Shown in pieces: positions 1 through 12,600 of a stretch of 64,000 nucleotides of DNA. Source of the DNA: Musa acuminata AAA Group (Eukaryota > Streptophyta > Magnoliopsida > Zingiberales > Musaceae); NCBI RefSeq assembly GCF_036884655.1, contig NC_088356.1:15370001-15434000 (forward strand). The letters run 5' to 3'. The position numbers and the translations under genes are program-made. The notes beneath the pieces were generated by a model, which saw nothing but the letters and a program-made list of their open reading frames with translations, searched no databases and was not told the DNA's origin. The stretch's first letter is position 1. Each line of letters begins with the position of its first letter.

Positions 1-481
1 TCGCTTATCTCTTTGTACATTCCGATGCGTCGTAACCATAGGATTTTCTGCCATTTGGAATGGATTTGGCCTGGGCAAAGCCAAAATGGACGATAGTTTG
101 TGTTGACTGTTAGTTTGGGTTTACGAAACCCCTTGTTGCCACTCTTCTTTTGCAATGAACGATCTAATGTATTATCATATTTCTAGATTTTTCATCACTA
201 AAATGCAAAAAAAAGATGGTTGAAGAAATTTGTATACATAGTGAAACTAAACTCATTTGATACCAAAAGATCCAATAAATACATAAATACATTGAAACTA
301 GAATAAGATTTCTAGTCATACAATCAAATACACGCAGCATGACAAATATATTCACAATTTAACTATAAGACTCGGTAATAATTTATAACAGGGAACTCTA
401 AAATTGGAGAGCATGTTACAAAACATATTGGGAAAAAAATCGAACAAAGAAAGAAAGAAATGACGATGAATAAAACGCTTG
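1..481. other. Downstream flank of the hydrolase gene
   Basis: This is AT-rich sequence beyond the stop codon of the minus-strand hydrolase gene. The part next to 481 should hold its 3' UTR. I see no clear AATAAA signal on the minus strand, no second gene and no recognisable transposon. The short ORFs here resemble nothing known. Confidence 0.5.
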
Positions 482-629
482 CTAGCTCCAGGGATCATCC
501 CATCCTTTCGGTCCCTCCCTCTTAACAAAGTCCATGATGGCTTGGACAGCCTCTTGAACTCTATTGGAGAGACCATGATTTCCCCAATCGATTTCAACCT
601 TCTCTGCACCACCCAGTGCTCGACAGAGT
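482..629 (-). CDS. Hydrolase exon 9 with catalytic His and stop
   Basis: The acceptor is ATTTTGCAG. It encodes [20 protein letters not shown] and ends [13 protein letters not shown] followed by TAG at 484-482. His308 in WGNHG is the predicted catalytic histidine. Intron 8 before it is 105 bp. Confidence 0.88.
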
Positions 630-3600
630 CTGCAAAATCTTTTAAACAATGAATCTATCTCCCTCTAAGAGAAGTGGACTACTCACAAGAATCAGGTGGA
701 ATCTTAAATCGTTAGATAAGGACATCACTATTACCGTTCTACCAGTGCTTTCTTATCGACATAGTCTGGCACATATTCATCAGCCATGGAGAAAATAACC
801 TGCAGCATAAGTCATGGAAAAGCAAACATCACCGGGATATCCTTTTGGCACATGAGTAAAATGACACCACCATCTTCAGACATAAAACAACAAAAGAAAA
901 AATTAACTACATATTATCATTAGTAACTTAAAAGGAGATCAATATTTTGGACAGTGGAAACAACTTAAAAAGGAGGCTACAATAGAGTTCCCAAGTAAGA
1001 TGATTCAAAGGGTTTCTCAAAAGATAAGTTTTTCAAGTACACAAATTGATATGATAAAAGAGATCTGGTGCAACAGATACTGATTCTAGGCAGTGAGACT
1101 GGTGAACTCCTGATCGTGATGAAGACTTAATGAGTTTCAGGTCCCAACCTTTTGTACTTATAACAGCTAAGTTCAGTTAACATATCTAATGAGGTAGTTC
1201 TTGTTGAATAATATTTATTGATGAAAATAGTTTGATGGATGCAAAGATTTAGGAATAGATCAAGTTTATGTGATTGATAACATAAAGAGAACTGAAATAC
1301 AGATGGAGCTGTTATTTAACAGGAAAGGACATCAGAAGAAATTATTCATACTTCAAAGAAAGAAGAAGGAATAACTGAAGTAGAAAGACACATTTGAAGT
1401 ATTGTGTACTATTAAATCTGCCTTAGATTAAAAGAAGTAATCTACAAACAAAAATAGTGTAATAAGGCCAATTATACTACACCAGTTAACTAGAAAATAA
1501 CAAAATTTTTTAGTCTGAAATGAGGGCAACAAAAGGAAATTTCTGGATGATTTATCTTCCTCAGGGGAATAGTTAGGAGATTATATGATATTCTAAAAGG
1601 ATTCTTTTTCACAAAGGTGGGGGATGATCTTATTGTGTTGGTGGATGCTCTGTTGAATTTGTTGGCCAGATCTTGTTTTTATGATCTTTTACCAAGCTTA
1701 CTCAGTAGAATCTCTATTCTATTAAATGCATGTTCCAACATCACTTTTTAGTGGGTGGTGCAAATAGACAAAAAGTTTACATTGTAGGAAAATCAATAAC
1801 TATTCAGGATGGGAGTCTTAGTGTAATCTGCCAGTCCATATATTGATTGACATAATGGAACAGATGACTGGGAACATGAGTATATTATCTTGGTGGCTTT
1901 CGTTTTGAGACCTACTGCCAAGACCTTTTATTTCTAAATAGGCTTTCATCCTCTCCTTCAAATCTTTTCTTTTCTCTTTTTTCTTCTGAAATAAGCTGGC
2001 ATTCATCTGCCTTTTCCTTTAAAAAAATTAGTAGAGATCCAAATTTAATTTGATAAAATATCAGAAAAAATTAAAAAAATAATTTCATATGTTTTCTTCT
2101 TATAGTATTAGTAGAGATCCAAATTATGTTTCCCTAGTTTAGTAGTCTTGGTGAGATTGGTTTTCAGATGTATGCTTTCTTCATATCTATTGATAAACTA
2201 GATCAAAGTTCAAGTTACAGATTGAAATCATTATTTAAAAGCTAAAGCACACTTTTTTCCTCTTCGGTAAATGACAAAATTCAATACATCAAATGAGTCA
2301 AAGTACTGATTGTTATCACATACATAGTTGGCAATTAAACTTCAGTGGAATACAGAACCCAAACAAACTAGAAACTACCGAACAAGGCAAGGTGAAATTG
2401 GACCGATAGGCATTGTCTATCTTTACCATTAAATAAATGGTAAAAGGAGAAAGAAAACAAACCTGGCACGGTGTACTTGACATGTGACCAAGTCTCAACC
2501 TCAACTGGTCATCACTGAGATCTGAGCTGAACATGTCATCATCTCCCATGTAAGCACAAAGGGAGTGGTACCTTTACAATATTCTATTAAGTCAGCAAGA
2601 GTATCATGATGCATATGTAAAACCATATAATAATAACAATAACAAACAACAAGACCATAAGATCAGCTACATGGATGTTTTATCACCTGGGAGCTCTATG
2701 AAAAATCATATTCTTAGTTAAATTAAAATATATAAATCTTTATTTATAGTTTATAATAATTTTTTTTCACAACTCGCTCTATCTCTCCTCATATCACTAA
2801 TATTAATTATTTTATATCTTTTAACTACATCTATGATAAGACCCCTAAGGTTTTATCATAAAAGAAGAGGGAGAAAAGGGATGATCATTTCGAGAGAATC
2901 GACCTCCTTAATCATGTTGAGGAGATCAGCCTCCTAGGGTTTGTCAAAAGAGTAGTATAATATTTCATTGATAGGTGAAAAGAAACAAATATATCCATAT
3001 TTATAGAGTTCCACCCTTGAGTTTATCAGGACTTGGACTCTTAATAAATAAATAAATATCAAATAAACCCTTATCCGACTCATATTGAACTAGACAAACT
3101 CAATAAAATATTATTCAAAGCTTAGAAAATAAAGAGATCCGAACAATTCCTCCCCTTTCAAATCAGTCTTGTTCTCAAGGCTAAGCAACATCAAACTCTG
3201 GGAGCTTCTCTTTCAATACTTGAGTCACAAGATATCTACGGCGCATCACAACTCATTGATCAAGAAAGTATGGTCTCCACTTCTTGATAATGTAAGCAAT
3301 AGGTTGGCCTTTTAGTGTAGTAGTCATTGTAGTCTTCTGAAGAACCCTCTTCATCTAATAGTTAGTGGTAATTGTGACCTTACTTCCACGTCTTCCCTTT
3401 AGGATCGCCTGCTTTCCATTAATAAAAAACTTCATGATTAGTTAAGAAAAATTCCAAGAAACATCACCCAGGGTTGATAGTCATTCAATTCCAAGCACCA
3501 CTTCGAAGTCTTCCAAGGATAGCAAAAAGAAATCCACAAACAACTCTTAGCCTGTATAATCAATTTTATCTTCGAACACTTACTATCACAAGTTAAAATC

Positions 3601-6600
3601 CGTCCATCAACGACCTTTACTTCGAATTTGCCACAGCCTTCAATATGGTAGGCCAATCGGTCAGCATCCTTACTGTCCATAAAATTGTTAGTGCTACCAA
3701 TTTCAATCAAAACTATACATACTGATGTTCCAAAGTTCCTCCAACTTTTATAATTTGCGAGTTAGAGTAGCTGACTAATGCATGCACTGTATGCATGAAA
3801 GGTCTAACATCTTCATCGGAATCCATACCTTCATGATCGAAGTCCACATTGTCAGCTTCTGGTTCCTCCCCAATTAGTTCAATTATCAGAAGTTGCACTT
3901 GTTTACATCAGTGTTCCCTACTCCACTTTTTATCATAGTGCCAAAACAAACCCTTCGCTGACCTTTCCTTAAGTTCTTCTCGGGTTAGTCTTCGAGTATT
4001 AGGGCTTCCATTGGGAATAGATAGAGCGGGTGGCTTGATGATCATCTGTATGTTGTCACTTATATTTCGACGATTTTCCCCATTGATTTTTTCCTCTTGC
4101 AAACGTGCAAATGAGATTGCAACTATTATAGTGCGGGATTGGTGAGCTTTGACTTCACACCGGATATTTGGATGAAGTCCTTCAATAAATGTTCCCACCA
4201 ATTGTCGTTTAGATCAGTCTTTGGCTTGATTTGACAATCGTTCAAATCAAGGTATACAATTTCGTACCGTACCAGAGTTTCGACATTCGTTCGGCATGGT
4301 ACGAAACTATATACCGAGCAGTATACCATTCGATATATATATACACATATATATATATACATATATATATATATAATTCGACGATGTTCAAATCAATATA
4401 TATATATATACATATATATGTATATAAATAATATTTTTATAAAAGGTGACGTCGCCTTTTCCTTTCTCCCACACGGGGCAACGTCGCCTCGTTTATATAT
4501 ATATATATAATATTTTTTATAAAAGGCGACGTCGCCTTTTCCTTTCTCCTACGTGGGGCAACGTCGCCTCGTTTATATATATATATATATATATAAGGCG
4601 ACGCGACGTCACCTTTTATAAAATATTTATATATAAATATTTATATATATTAATATATATATATATATATATATTTCGTTCCGTCCGATAACGGGCGGTC
4701 CGTGTACCGGTAAACTGACGAATCGGTACGTACCGCCCGTACCGGGCGGTATTATTCGAAATTGAATATCTTGGTTCAAATCTGCTCTGATATTCTAGTA
4801 CTATAGAAATCTGACAAATTTTAGCGAGCTGCCCATCAACATTCTCATATTCAGATGGTCCAAAGCGAATGAGAAGCCCTCTCTTGAATTTCTCCCACGA
4901 GGGAACCCCGTAGCAGGTTTCGTACCAATCATACCATTGGATTGCATCTCTATCTAGTTGGATTGAAGCTATTTTCACCTTGGATTCTTCTGAAGTTCTA
5001 TGAAAACGAAAAAATTTATCTACCCTAGAGGTCCAACTAGTAGGATCTCCATCTTCCCATCTTGGGAATTCCATCTTTATGCATGGGTAGCTTGTGTCCT
5101 GTTCTTGGTTCCTTTTTCCTATATCTCTAGATCGGTTCAACGTAAGACTTGAACTTTCAAATTGCTAAAACTTGCTGAAGCTCTCAAATAGGCTCCTTTT
5201 GAAATCATTAAGGGTTTCCAACAGCCAGTTCTCAATCCTAGTTTCCAAGGCTAGCCATTGCATAGGATTGCAAATCTGTAATCCCCAACTCATGTTTCTT
5301 GTGTCGGGTCAAGGGCATCAGCACTGCCCTATTTAGTGTTGTTGCTACGACGCCAGTCGGTGGCAGCGTTGTGGGAGTGAAGGGTTGCTGCGAGGATGTC
5401 GATGAAGCCCTAGGTGCCGAGAGGTTGGGAGGTAGCGATGGTGGCGCAGTTGGGAGCAACATCGCCAAGGGCTCGCAGCAATCGCTGCGTGGAGGGTCGT
5501 TGCTGCAGAGGGCTAGGAGGCAGTGATGCTCGCTGCGATCGCTACGTGGAGGGATCGCTGCTGCTGAGGGCTAGGAGGCATTGATGGTGGTGCGGTTAGT
5601 AGCAGCGCTACCGAGGGCTCACTACAGTCATTGGGAGGTGATCGTGCGGCTACGATCCTGGCCGAGGGCGACAAGGGGTGGTATGCTAGCTAGTAGGGAA
5701 GAAGAAAGTTGTGGGAGCGTCGAGTGTCCTTGCGAAAACCATAGCCTTTGTGTGGCGATGTCTGTAGTGAGAGCAAAGGAGGGAGGGAAGAAAAAGGGGA
5801 GGAAAGAAGAAGGGGCAAATTAGGAAGCTACCGTGATTACGCGGTTCGTTAGCAGCAAATGTAGAGCGAGGAAGGGCTCGAATGGGAAGCCACGGGGATC
5901 GCACGGCCAAGGGCTGAGGCTGCAATGGCTGTTGAGGGCTACGAGGCGCGTTGTTGGAAGGAGACACTAGTAGTGCCATCTCCGGTGGAGGCGCAGCTAA
6001 GGACGATTGCGACTGAAGGTGGGATGAGGCACGATTGACGGCGATTGCGGCGAGATAAGGCATGACTAAGGGCCGCCACGCAGAAGGTGGGATGAGGAAC
6101 TGCAGCAAGATTGCCGAGGGTTAGGAGCAGTGGCGAAGGCCCTTTCTCGCTCGAGTGGGATGGGGCGGCTGCCGGCTTCTTTTTTTTTTTATGATAATGA
6201 TGGTTGCGGTGAAGTGTTGTGAGAAATTACAACGAGAACGCCGAGGATCTCTGCTATGATACCAGATAATAAGACCCCTAGGTTTTTATCGTAGAAGAAG
6301 AGGGAGAAAAGAGACGATCACTTTAAAGGATCGGTCTCCTTGATCACTTTGAGGGGATCGGCCTCCTAGGGTTTGTCAAAGGACTATAATAATATTTCAT
6401 TGATAGATGAAAAGAAACAGATACATCCATATTTATAGAGTTTCACCCTTGAGTCCATCAGAACTTGGACTCTTAATAAATAAATAAATATCAAATAAAC
6501 CCCTATTCAACTCTTACTAAACTAGACAAACTCAATAAAACATTATTCAAAGCTCAAAAAATAAAAAGATCCTAACAATCTATAGGTCTTCTTAGCACAT

Positions 6601-9600
6601 ATCCATACTATCTTAAATGATTCTTCTATATCTTATCCTCTATTATATCCAAACATAATTATTCATAAATGAAATAATCTCTTTCCCTATCTTTCCCTTG
6701 AACTCTACATATCTACCTCAACATTCTCCATGTATCTACCAAAAAGATTTCTTAGTGATATAAAGTTTTTATATATATGATGTTTCTTAACTACCTAACA
6801 CTCAAAGTCCATAAAAGGTCTAATAATGGTCTAACAATGATCTTCTAGAATTTTCTATTAAATCTAAAAGGAACCCGATGGTTTCACAAAACTCTTGATG
6901 TCCCTCTCCATTTTAAATATCTAGTCTTTATGAATGATGTCTTTATTTATCCATTCATTTTGTTGAATGATTGATCCAAGGTACCTAAAACTTTTACTTA
7001 TAGAAACTTATAGACTATTCAACTTAAATATACCTCAAGCCTACATTACATCTCATATATTCAGAATTAGTCATATCTAACTTAAAACATTTAGTTTCCA
7101 AAATTTACCTCCATAACTTAAACTTAGAATTAATTCCTATTTAGACTCTCATCAATTAAGCTAATATCATTCATATATAAAATGCACTAAAGAGATTGAT
7201 GCTGAATATGACTATAAGTTCATCTATTACCAATGTTAAAAGACAAAGACTTAACGCAGATCTTGATGTAGTCCTATATTAATGGAAAACTCATTAGGGA
7301 CACTCCATAATGATTGTACTATCACACAACTTTTATAATATCAATATAGTTAGTAGATATACAATTTTTGCTAAAATCCACCGTAATAAGCCTCCATTAA
7401 ATCAATAAAAACCAGGAGGTTCACAGCCTAGTTAGAAACTATTGATCTATTTGTTTATCTCCCTGTGGGCCTATGTCTATGAATCTTAAGAATTTTAGAC
7501 CTATTCTTTCTAACTGAAATTTGAGCTGCCTTAGGAAGTTGGAGGATATCTCCTCTAATCTTCACGAGCATATTTTGGTGCTTGAAAATAAAGAGTCCAG
7601 CTCAGGACTTTCTGAGTCTGAAAGCACCAAGATGATCTGTCTTTACAACCGTCTCCAAGTTATCACTAGACAGATTAATACCAAATGGTGGTGTAAGGCT
7701 AAAACTACGGGGATAAATAAGGGAGACCGTAACAATCTTATTACTTGGCATTATAGGCAAAATTTCATCCATCACCTTAAGGTAAATGACGCTATCGTTG
7801 ACCACCCTAAAACTATCATGCTTGAGTTTACTAGGTACTACCACAATTTTTGGCTGGATGATAATTCCTTCCACCCCACTCATGTATGGCCTACTTTGAG
7901 TGGGATTCAGAGTCATGAGGCATCTAATCTGATCAAACCTTTCTCTTAAGAGGAAATTTGGCTTTCTATTGTCTCTCTTGGTAGGGAAAGAGTCCGGGGC
8001 TGGACAGATTCACCATTGAGTTTTATAGATACTATTAGGATATTGTGAAAGACTCTTTAATGCAGTCCCTTAGTTTCATAACTCTGCAGTTCTTCATCGG
8101 GATTGGACAAATACTTTCCTTATTTTCATTCCTACATGCAAGAACCCTCTGGTGGGGGATTTTCGATCTATCTCCCTTTGCAACATCAATTATCATATTC
8201 TTGCCAAAATCCTTTCCGATAGGATCAGACCTTTCCTAGATAAACTAATCTCCTTTGAGCAGTCGACTTTTATGAAAGGTTGTAAGATCCATGATAACAT
8301 TATGGTTGCTCAAGAAAGAATTGGCCCACTCCCTCTATGGCTCTAAGGGGAAGAACCCTCTTGTTTTGACTAAATTTTCCTCCTCAATTTATTACTTAGA
8401 TTATAGAATGTGTCGCATCTCCCTCTTTCACTAGCTGCATTAATGGTGATTAATCCTCTTACTTCAATCCTATCTATATATTTTAGTTGCCCAACTTCTT
8501 TCTCACTTGTTAAACTGTCAATTCTACTAACCTTACCCCTTTTCACTTCAAACACAAATTCAAGTTGACTCACTTGATGTATGCCGATGACATTCTCTTA
8601 TACTTTAGGGCCAATAAAAAGTCCTGTCATGCCATTGCTAGGGTTTTCCACTAGCAGCCTTAACCAATCAGAAAATTAACTTTCAAAAATCTGAAATTCA
8701 CTTTCCCAAGCTTACCCCCAAAGAAAGGAAAGCTGAGATTTGTCACTTCTTTAATATTAAGGAAATGAGTACTATGATTTCCCCCCGAAGAATGCCAAAA
8801 GAGGCCTTTGATTGCTTCAATGACCAAATATCAAGCAAATTAAGTAGAAGGAACAGAGCCGGTACACTCTACCCCGGCTGAATTGTTTGATCCAGGCATT
8901 GTAAAATGCATACTTGACATGAGCATTTCTTCCTCCCCTAATGATGACCGTTGGTTTTGGAGCACTGACCTAGAAGGGCAATCATCAACTAAACTAGCAT
9001 ATAGATTCTTACTCTCTCCTCCTCCCACCCCCACCACCCCCGTCCCCCCCCCCACCCAAAAGGAGACCCATCCTTTGGAAAACCCTATGGAGTATTCCTG
9101 CCTTACCTCGCATTATTTTGTGTTGTTAGAAGCTTTTGCATCACAGACTTAACACTTCAAATAGGTTGGCTAGATTCCGAATTTGTGAACCTCACCCTTG
9201 TTATTTCTGCTCAAATACCTGAGAGCCAACAACACATATTCTTTGAGTGCCCTTTTTCCTTTAAAGTGTGGGATTTTTTTGTCACATCCATTTCTCTTAC
9301 TTTTCCTCTTGGGGTGAGGGTAGTTGGCTTAGGGAGGGATCTGATCGTTCCCCTTCTTCATCTAACTCATATGTGAGAACTCTTATTGCCAATAGGCTTT
9401 GGATGATATGAATGGCCAGAAATGAATTAGTATTCAGAAAAACTAAGTGCAATCATTCTAGTATTGCATATAGAGTTGTTTCATATCTTTATGATAGCCT
9501 TTCAATAGACCAGCCTTAAGGGGTTAGTAGGGAGAGATGCACTATTCAAGTCAAATGGACAAGACCGGATGAAGGTGGGACAAAACAAAATGCTGATGGT

Positions 9601-12600
9601 GCTTTTTGAGGCTGGAACTGAACTTGGAGGGGCAGGATTCGTGCTTCGATCCAGTGATGCTGTGGTTCAGCTTATTGGAGGCAAATTACTGCAGGTAGCT
9701 GTTGGGCCCATGAACTTATGGCCATCAAGAAAGGTGTTGAAGCTGTCATTCAATTGGGTGTAACAGAACTCTTCACAGAGACTAATGCAGAATGGACTGT
9801 AAATGTTTTGAAGGAGGAAGAGCCTCCTCATTGGTTTTTGACAAATCCCATTAGGGATCTTTTTGCTGCCCTCCCTTCTTTTTTGTAGAGAGGGCAATAG
9901 ATGTGCCCATTGGCTAGCTGGTCATACCAAGAAGTCCTATGCTGACCGTGTTTGGACTTCAGATTGGTATCCAGAGGTTAGGATCATTTTGTGCTTAGAT
10001 AAGCAGGAGTAGCTTGTAAAAGGCTTTTGAAGTAATATATAGTTATGTTTTCTGAAAAAAAATAAATAAAAACAATATGCAAGTCCATCTTCCTCTCTCT
10101 ATACTTTTTCATTTGTTATCTTAATAAATAAATAGCTTGAATTGACCTTCCAAGCATAAAATCAAACTGATTTTGGAAGATATTTGTTTCTATTTTTTTT
10201 ACTTTCAATCACTCTTTCCCAAAGTTAACTCCTTTATAATTAGAATAGTTTTAGATAAGGAAATTTGTTTTGCTCAGACCGATATGAAACAAGCAATATG
10301 TACTGATACAAACATGGATCAGTATATGGACCATGGTTTGCAGTACCAACCCATACCGCTCGGTACGAGCGATACGTATCAATCTGACAGGAGACTAGTA
10401 TGTAGATCGCCCTCTACTGGGGCGTACCCTAACCTGACACCATATTGGGTAATACGAGATCTGTATCAGGTGGTAACAATCAAAATCTAACTGTTACCGA
10501 CTTGTACCAATCAAAATCTGATCGTACCGACCTGTACCGGTCAGTAACGGTCGGATTTCGACCGCTACCAATCAAGAGCTGAGATTATGATATTTCAAAT
10601 AGTCAAATTAATCATTTGAACCATAAGCTAGGGTTTTTAAATCCTTTCATCTCCCCTATTTCAATATCACTCTCTCAATTTATTCAACTCTCTCAAACTC
10701 ATTCTCACTCACATCTAACAATTCAAATCATTTCTTTGTAGATAATTCAATATTAACGAAAGGACGATTCAGAACGTACCACAAAGTTACTCCTCAAAGC
10801 CCAAAAAAGATGTCACCATTCTTTCCTAATTTAAATTATTTTCGCTAAAATTATACTAAATTTATATTTATTTTCATCTTAAAAAACCTTGATCTAATTT
10901 TTTTCTATTTTTCAGGTATTTGTAGAATTATTTTTGTGGTTTTTTGGGTATACCATCGGTACATCTCAATTTGTACCATACCGACCATTGGTCAGTACAT
11001 CGGTACGGACTGAAATTGTAAACTTTTACACGGACCACCTCGTTTCAAACAATTTGATCCAACTCAATACAAAAACCAAAAAAAAAACTAAAAGACCAAT
11101 TAGGACTTGTAAACACGAGCCCTCTTCTCGCAAGTTGTGTGGAATCGACACTACTGTTGTCATTCGATGTTACCACCACTATTGTTTGGTACTGTCGATC
11201 TCCTCGGAACACCCTTTTTTTCTCCTTCTCTTCTTCCTTCTTCCTTGTCCTCCTTCACCACTTCGTCTTCTTCCTTCTTGATCGTCTTCCTACACTATCT
11301 CCCCTTCTTCCTTTCTCTTCCTCTTTCCTCATCGTCCACTGTTTCCTATTCTTCCTTCCTCTACTTTTTTCTTCCTCCTTTCTCCTCCTCCATGGTGCCT
11401 TCCTCTTCTCTTTCTTTATTTTCAAAACATCAATACATATTAGTGTACCCTATGTCAATGTACATACAAATTTGGCCCTTGCTTGGTACAGGTCCTATAC
11501 ACGATAGGACTGTTCTTGGCTTTAGATATCACACTTATTCTTAAAAGTTAGTACTAGAAAGTTCTTCATTTATTAAACATATTTTTAGATCTCAAATTTT
11601 TGTTAAATAAATTTTCAAAGCATTAAGTGTGCAATAATCTTATAGTCATAATTTGATTCATAGCACTATAAACTTAGTTGAAGACAGTGATTGAAAAAAG
11701 CGCTCGGGCGCTCGCCTAGACGCTCGGGCGAGGCGAGGCGAGGCCCGAGCGCCTCGCTAATCTCCCAGGCGACGCGCTTCAAACAGGCGCCGACTGGGCG
11801 CTCGCCCGAGCCCAGGCGCTGGGCGCTTCGGGCGAGCGCTTGGGTAAACCAAGGCGACCGAACCAGGATTTTTGGTCTGGTTCGGTCCTGGTTCGGTTGG
11901 TTCGTTGGTTCAATCGAACCAACTAAACCGATATAACCCTTACCCAACCCTAACCCGCTAGCGCTGCCACTCCCGATCCCGATCTTGCTGCTCGCCGCTG
12001 TCGCTGCTCGCAAACGCTGCCTCTGTCGTCGCTCGTGCCTCTCGTTGCTCGTCGCTCCTGTCGCCGCTTGCCGCTGTCGCTGCTCGCAAATGCTGCCTCT
12101 ATCGCCGCTCGCGCCTCCCGCCGTCGCCGCTCGCGCCTCCCGCTGCTCGTCGCTCCCTCTCCCTTTCCCGCTGCCGCTACCGTTGCTCGCCGCTGGCCGC
12201 TGCCGCTATCGCCACTCGCTGCTGCTTCCTCGTTTCTCAGTTAGCAGGCTCAGTATACAGTATACTATTAATATTAAGTTTATTTGAAATGATTAATTTT
12301 CAATACTGTTAATAGATTTTCTTAATTTAATAGCATATTTTTATTTAAAATTTTAAATAATTATATTTATTAATTATATTATATATTTTTATATTTTAGG
12401 GCCTCGCTTCGCTCGGGCGAGCGCCTAGCGCCTCGGACGTTTTTGGACCTTGGCGTCTTTTGGCGCCTAGCGCTTTTTAAATCACTGGTTGAAGATATAT
12501 AATTAGTTGAAATATCTTTAGTCTTTTCAAATTGACCATGTCTAGAAACCTGAATGTCTAGTACTTAGATGTGTGTTTTGCTCCTACTGACGATTTAGCA

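Larger units (their letters stand above)
3440..5140 (-). pseudogene. G2 gag and protease remains
   Basis: From the ATG at 5140 the frame shows gypsy Gag residues ([20 protein letters not shown], later [20 protein letters not shown]). Gag is interrupted at 4773-4248 by a hAT-type element and resumes at about 4200 ([17 protein letters not shown]). The protease at about 3705 reads [11 protein letters not shown] where DTGS is expected, so the catalytic Asp is Glu and the Thr is Ile. Stops and frame changes occur. There is no polymerase region, so it depended on another element for movement and is now dead. Confidence 0.8.
2834..6577 (-). mobile_element. Short non-autonomous Ty3/gypsy LTR element (G2) in intron 6
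   Basis: Two direct LTRs of about 312 bp, a primer-binding site next to the right LTR (TGGTATCATAGC, one base off initiator Met-tRNA) and a purine-rich GAAAGGGGAGGAA next to the left LTR set the minus orientation. The 5-bp duplication ATCTA is perfect (2829-2833 and 6578-6582). Between the LTRs only gag and a protease remain; reverse transcriptase, RNase H and integrase are missing, so it is internally deleted. It was later split by a hAT-type element at 4248-4773. The family relation to the element at 15762 is suggested by similar Gag and protease residues. Confidence 0.88.
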
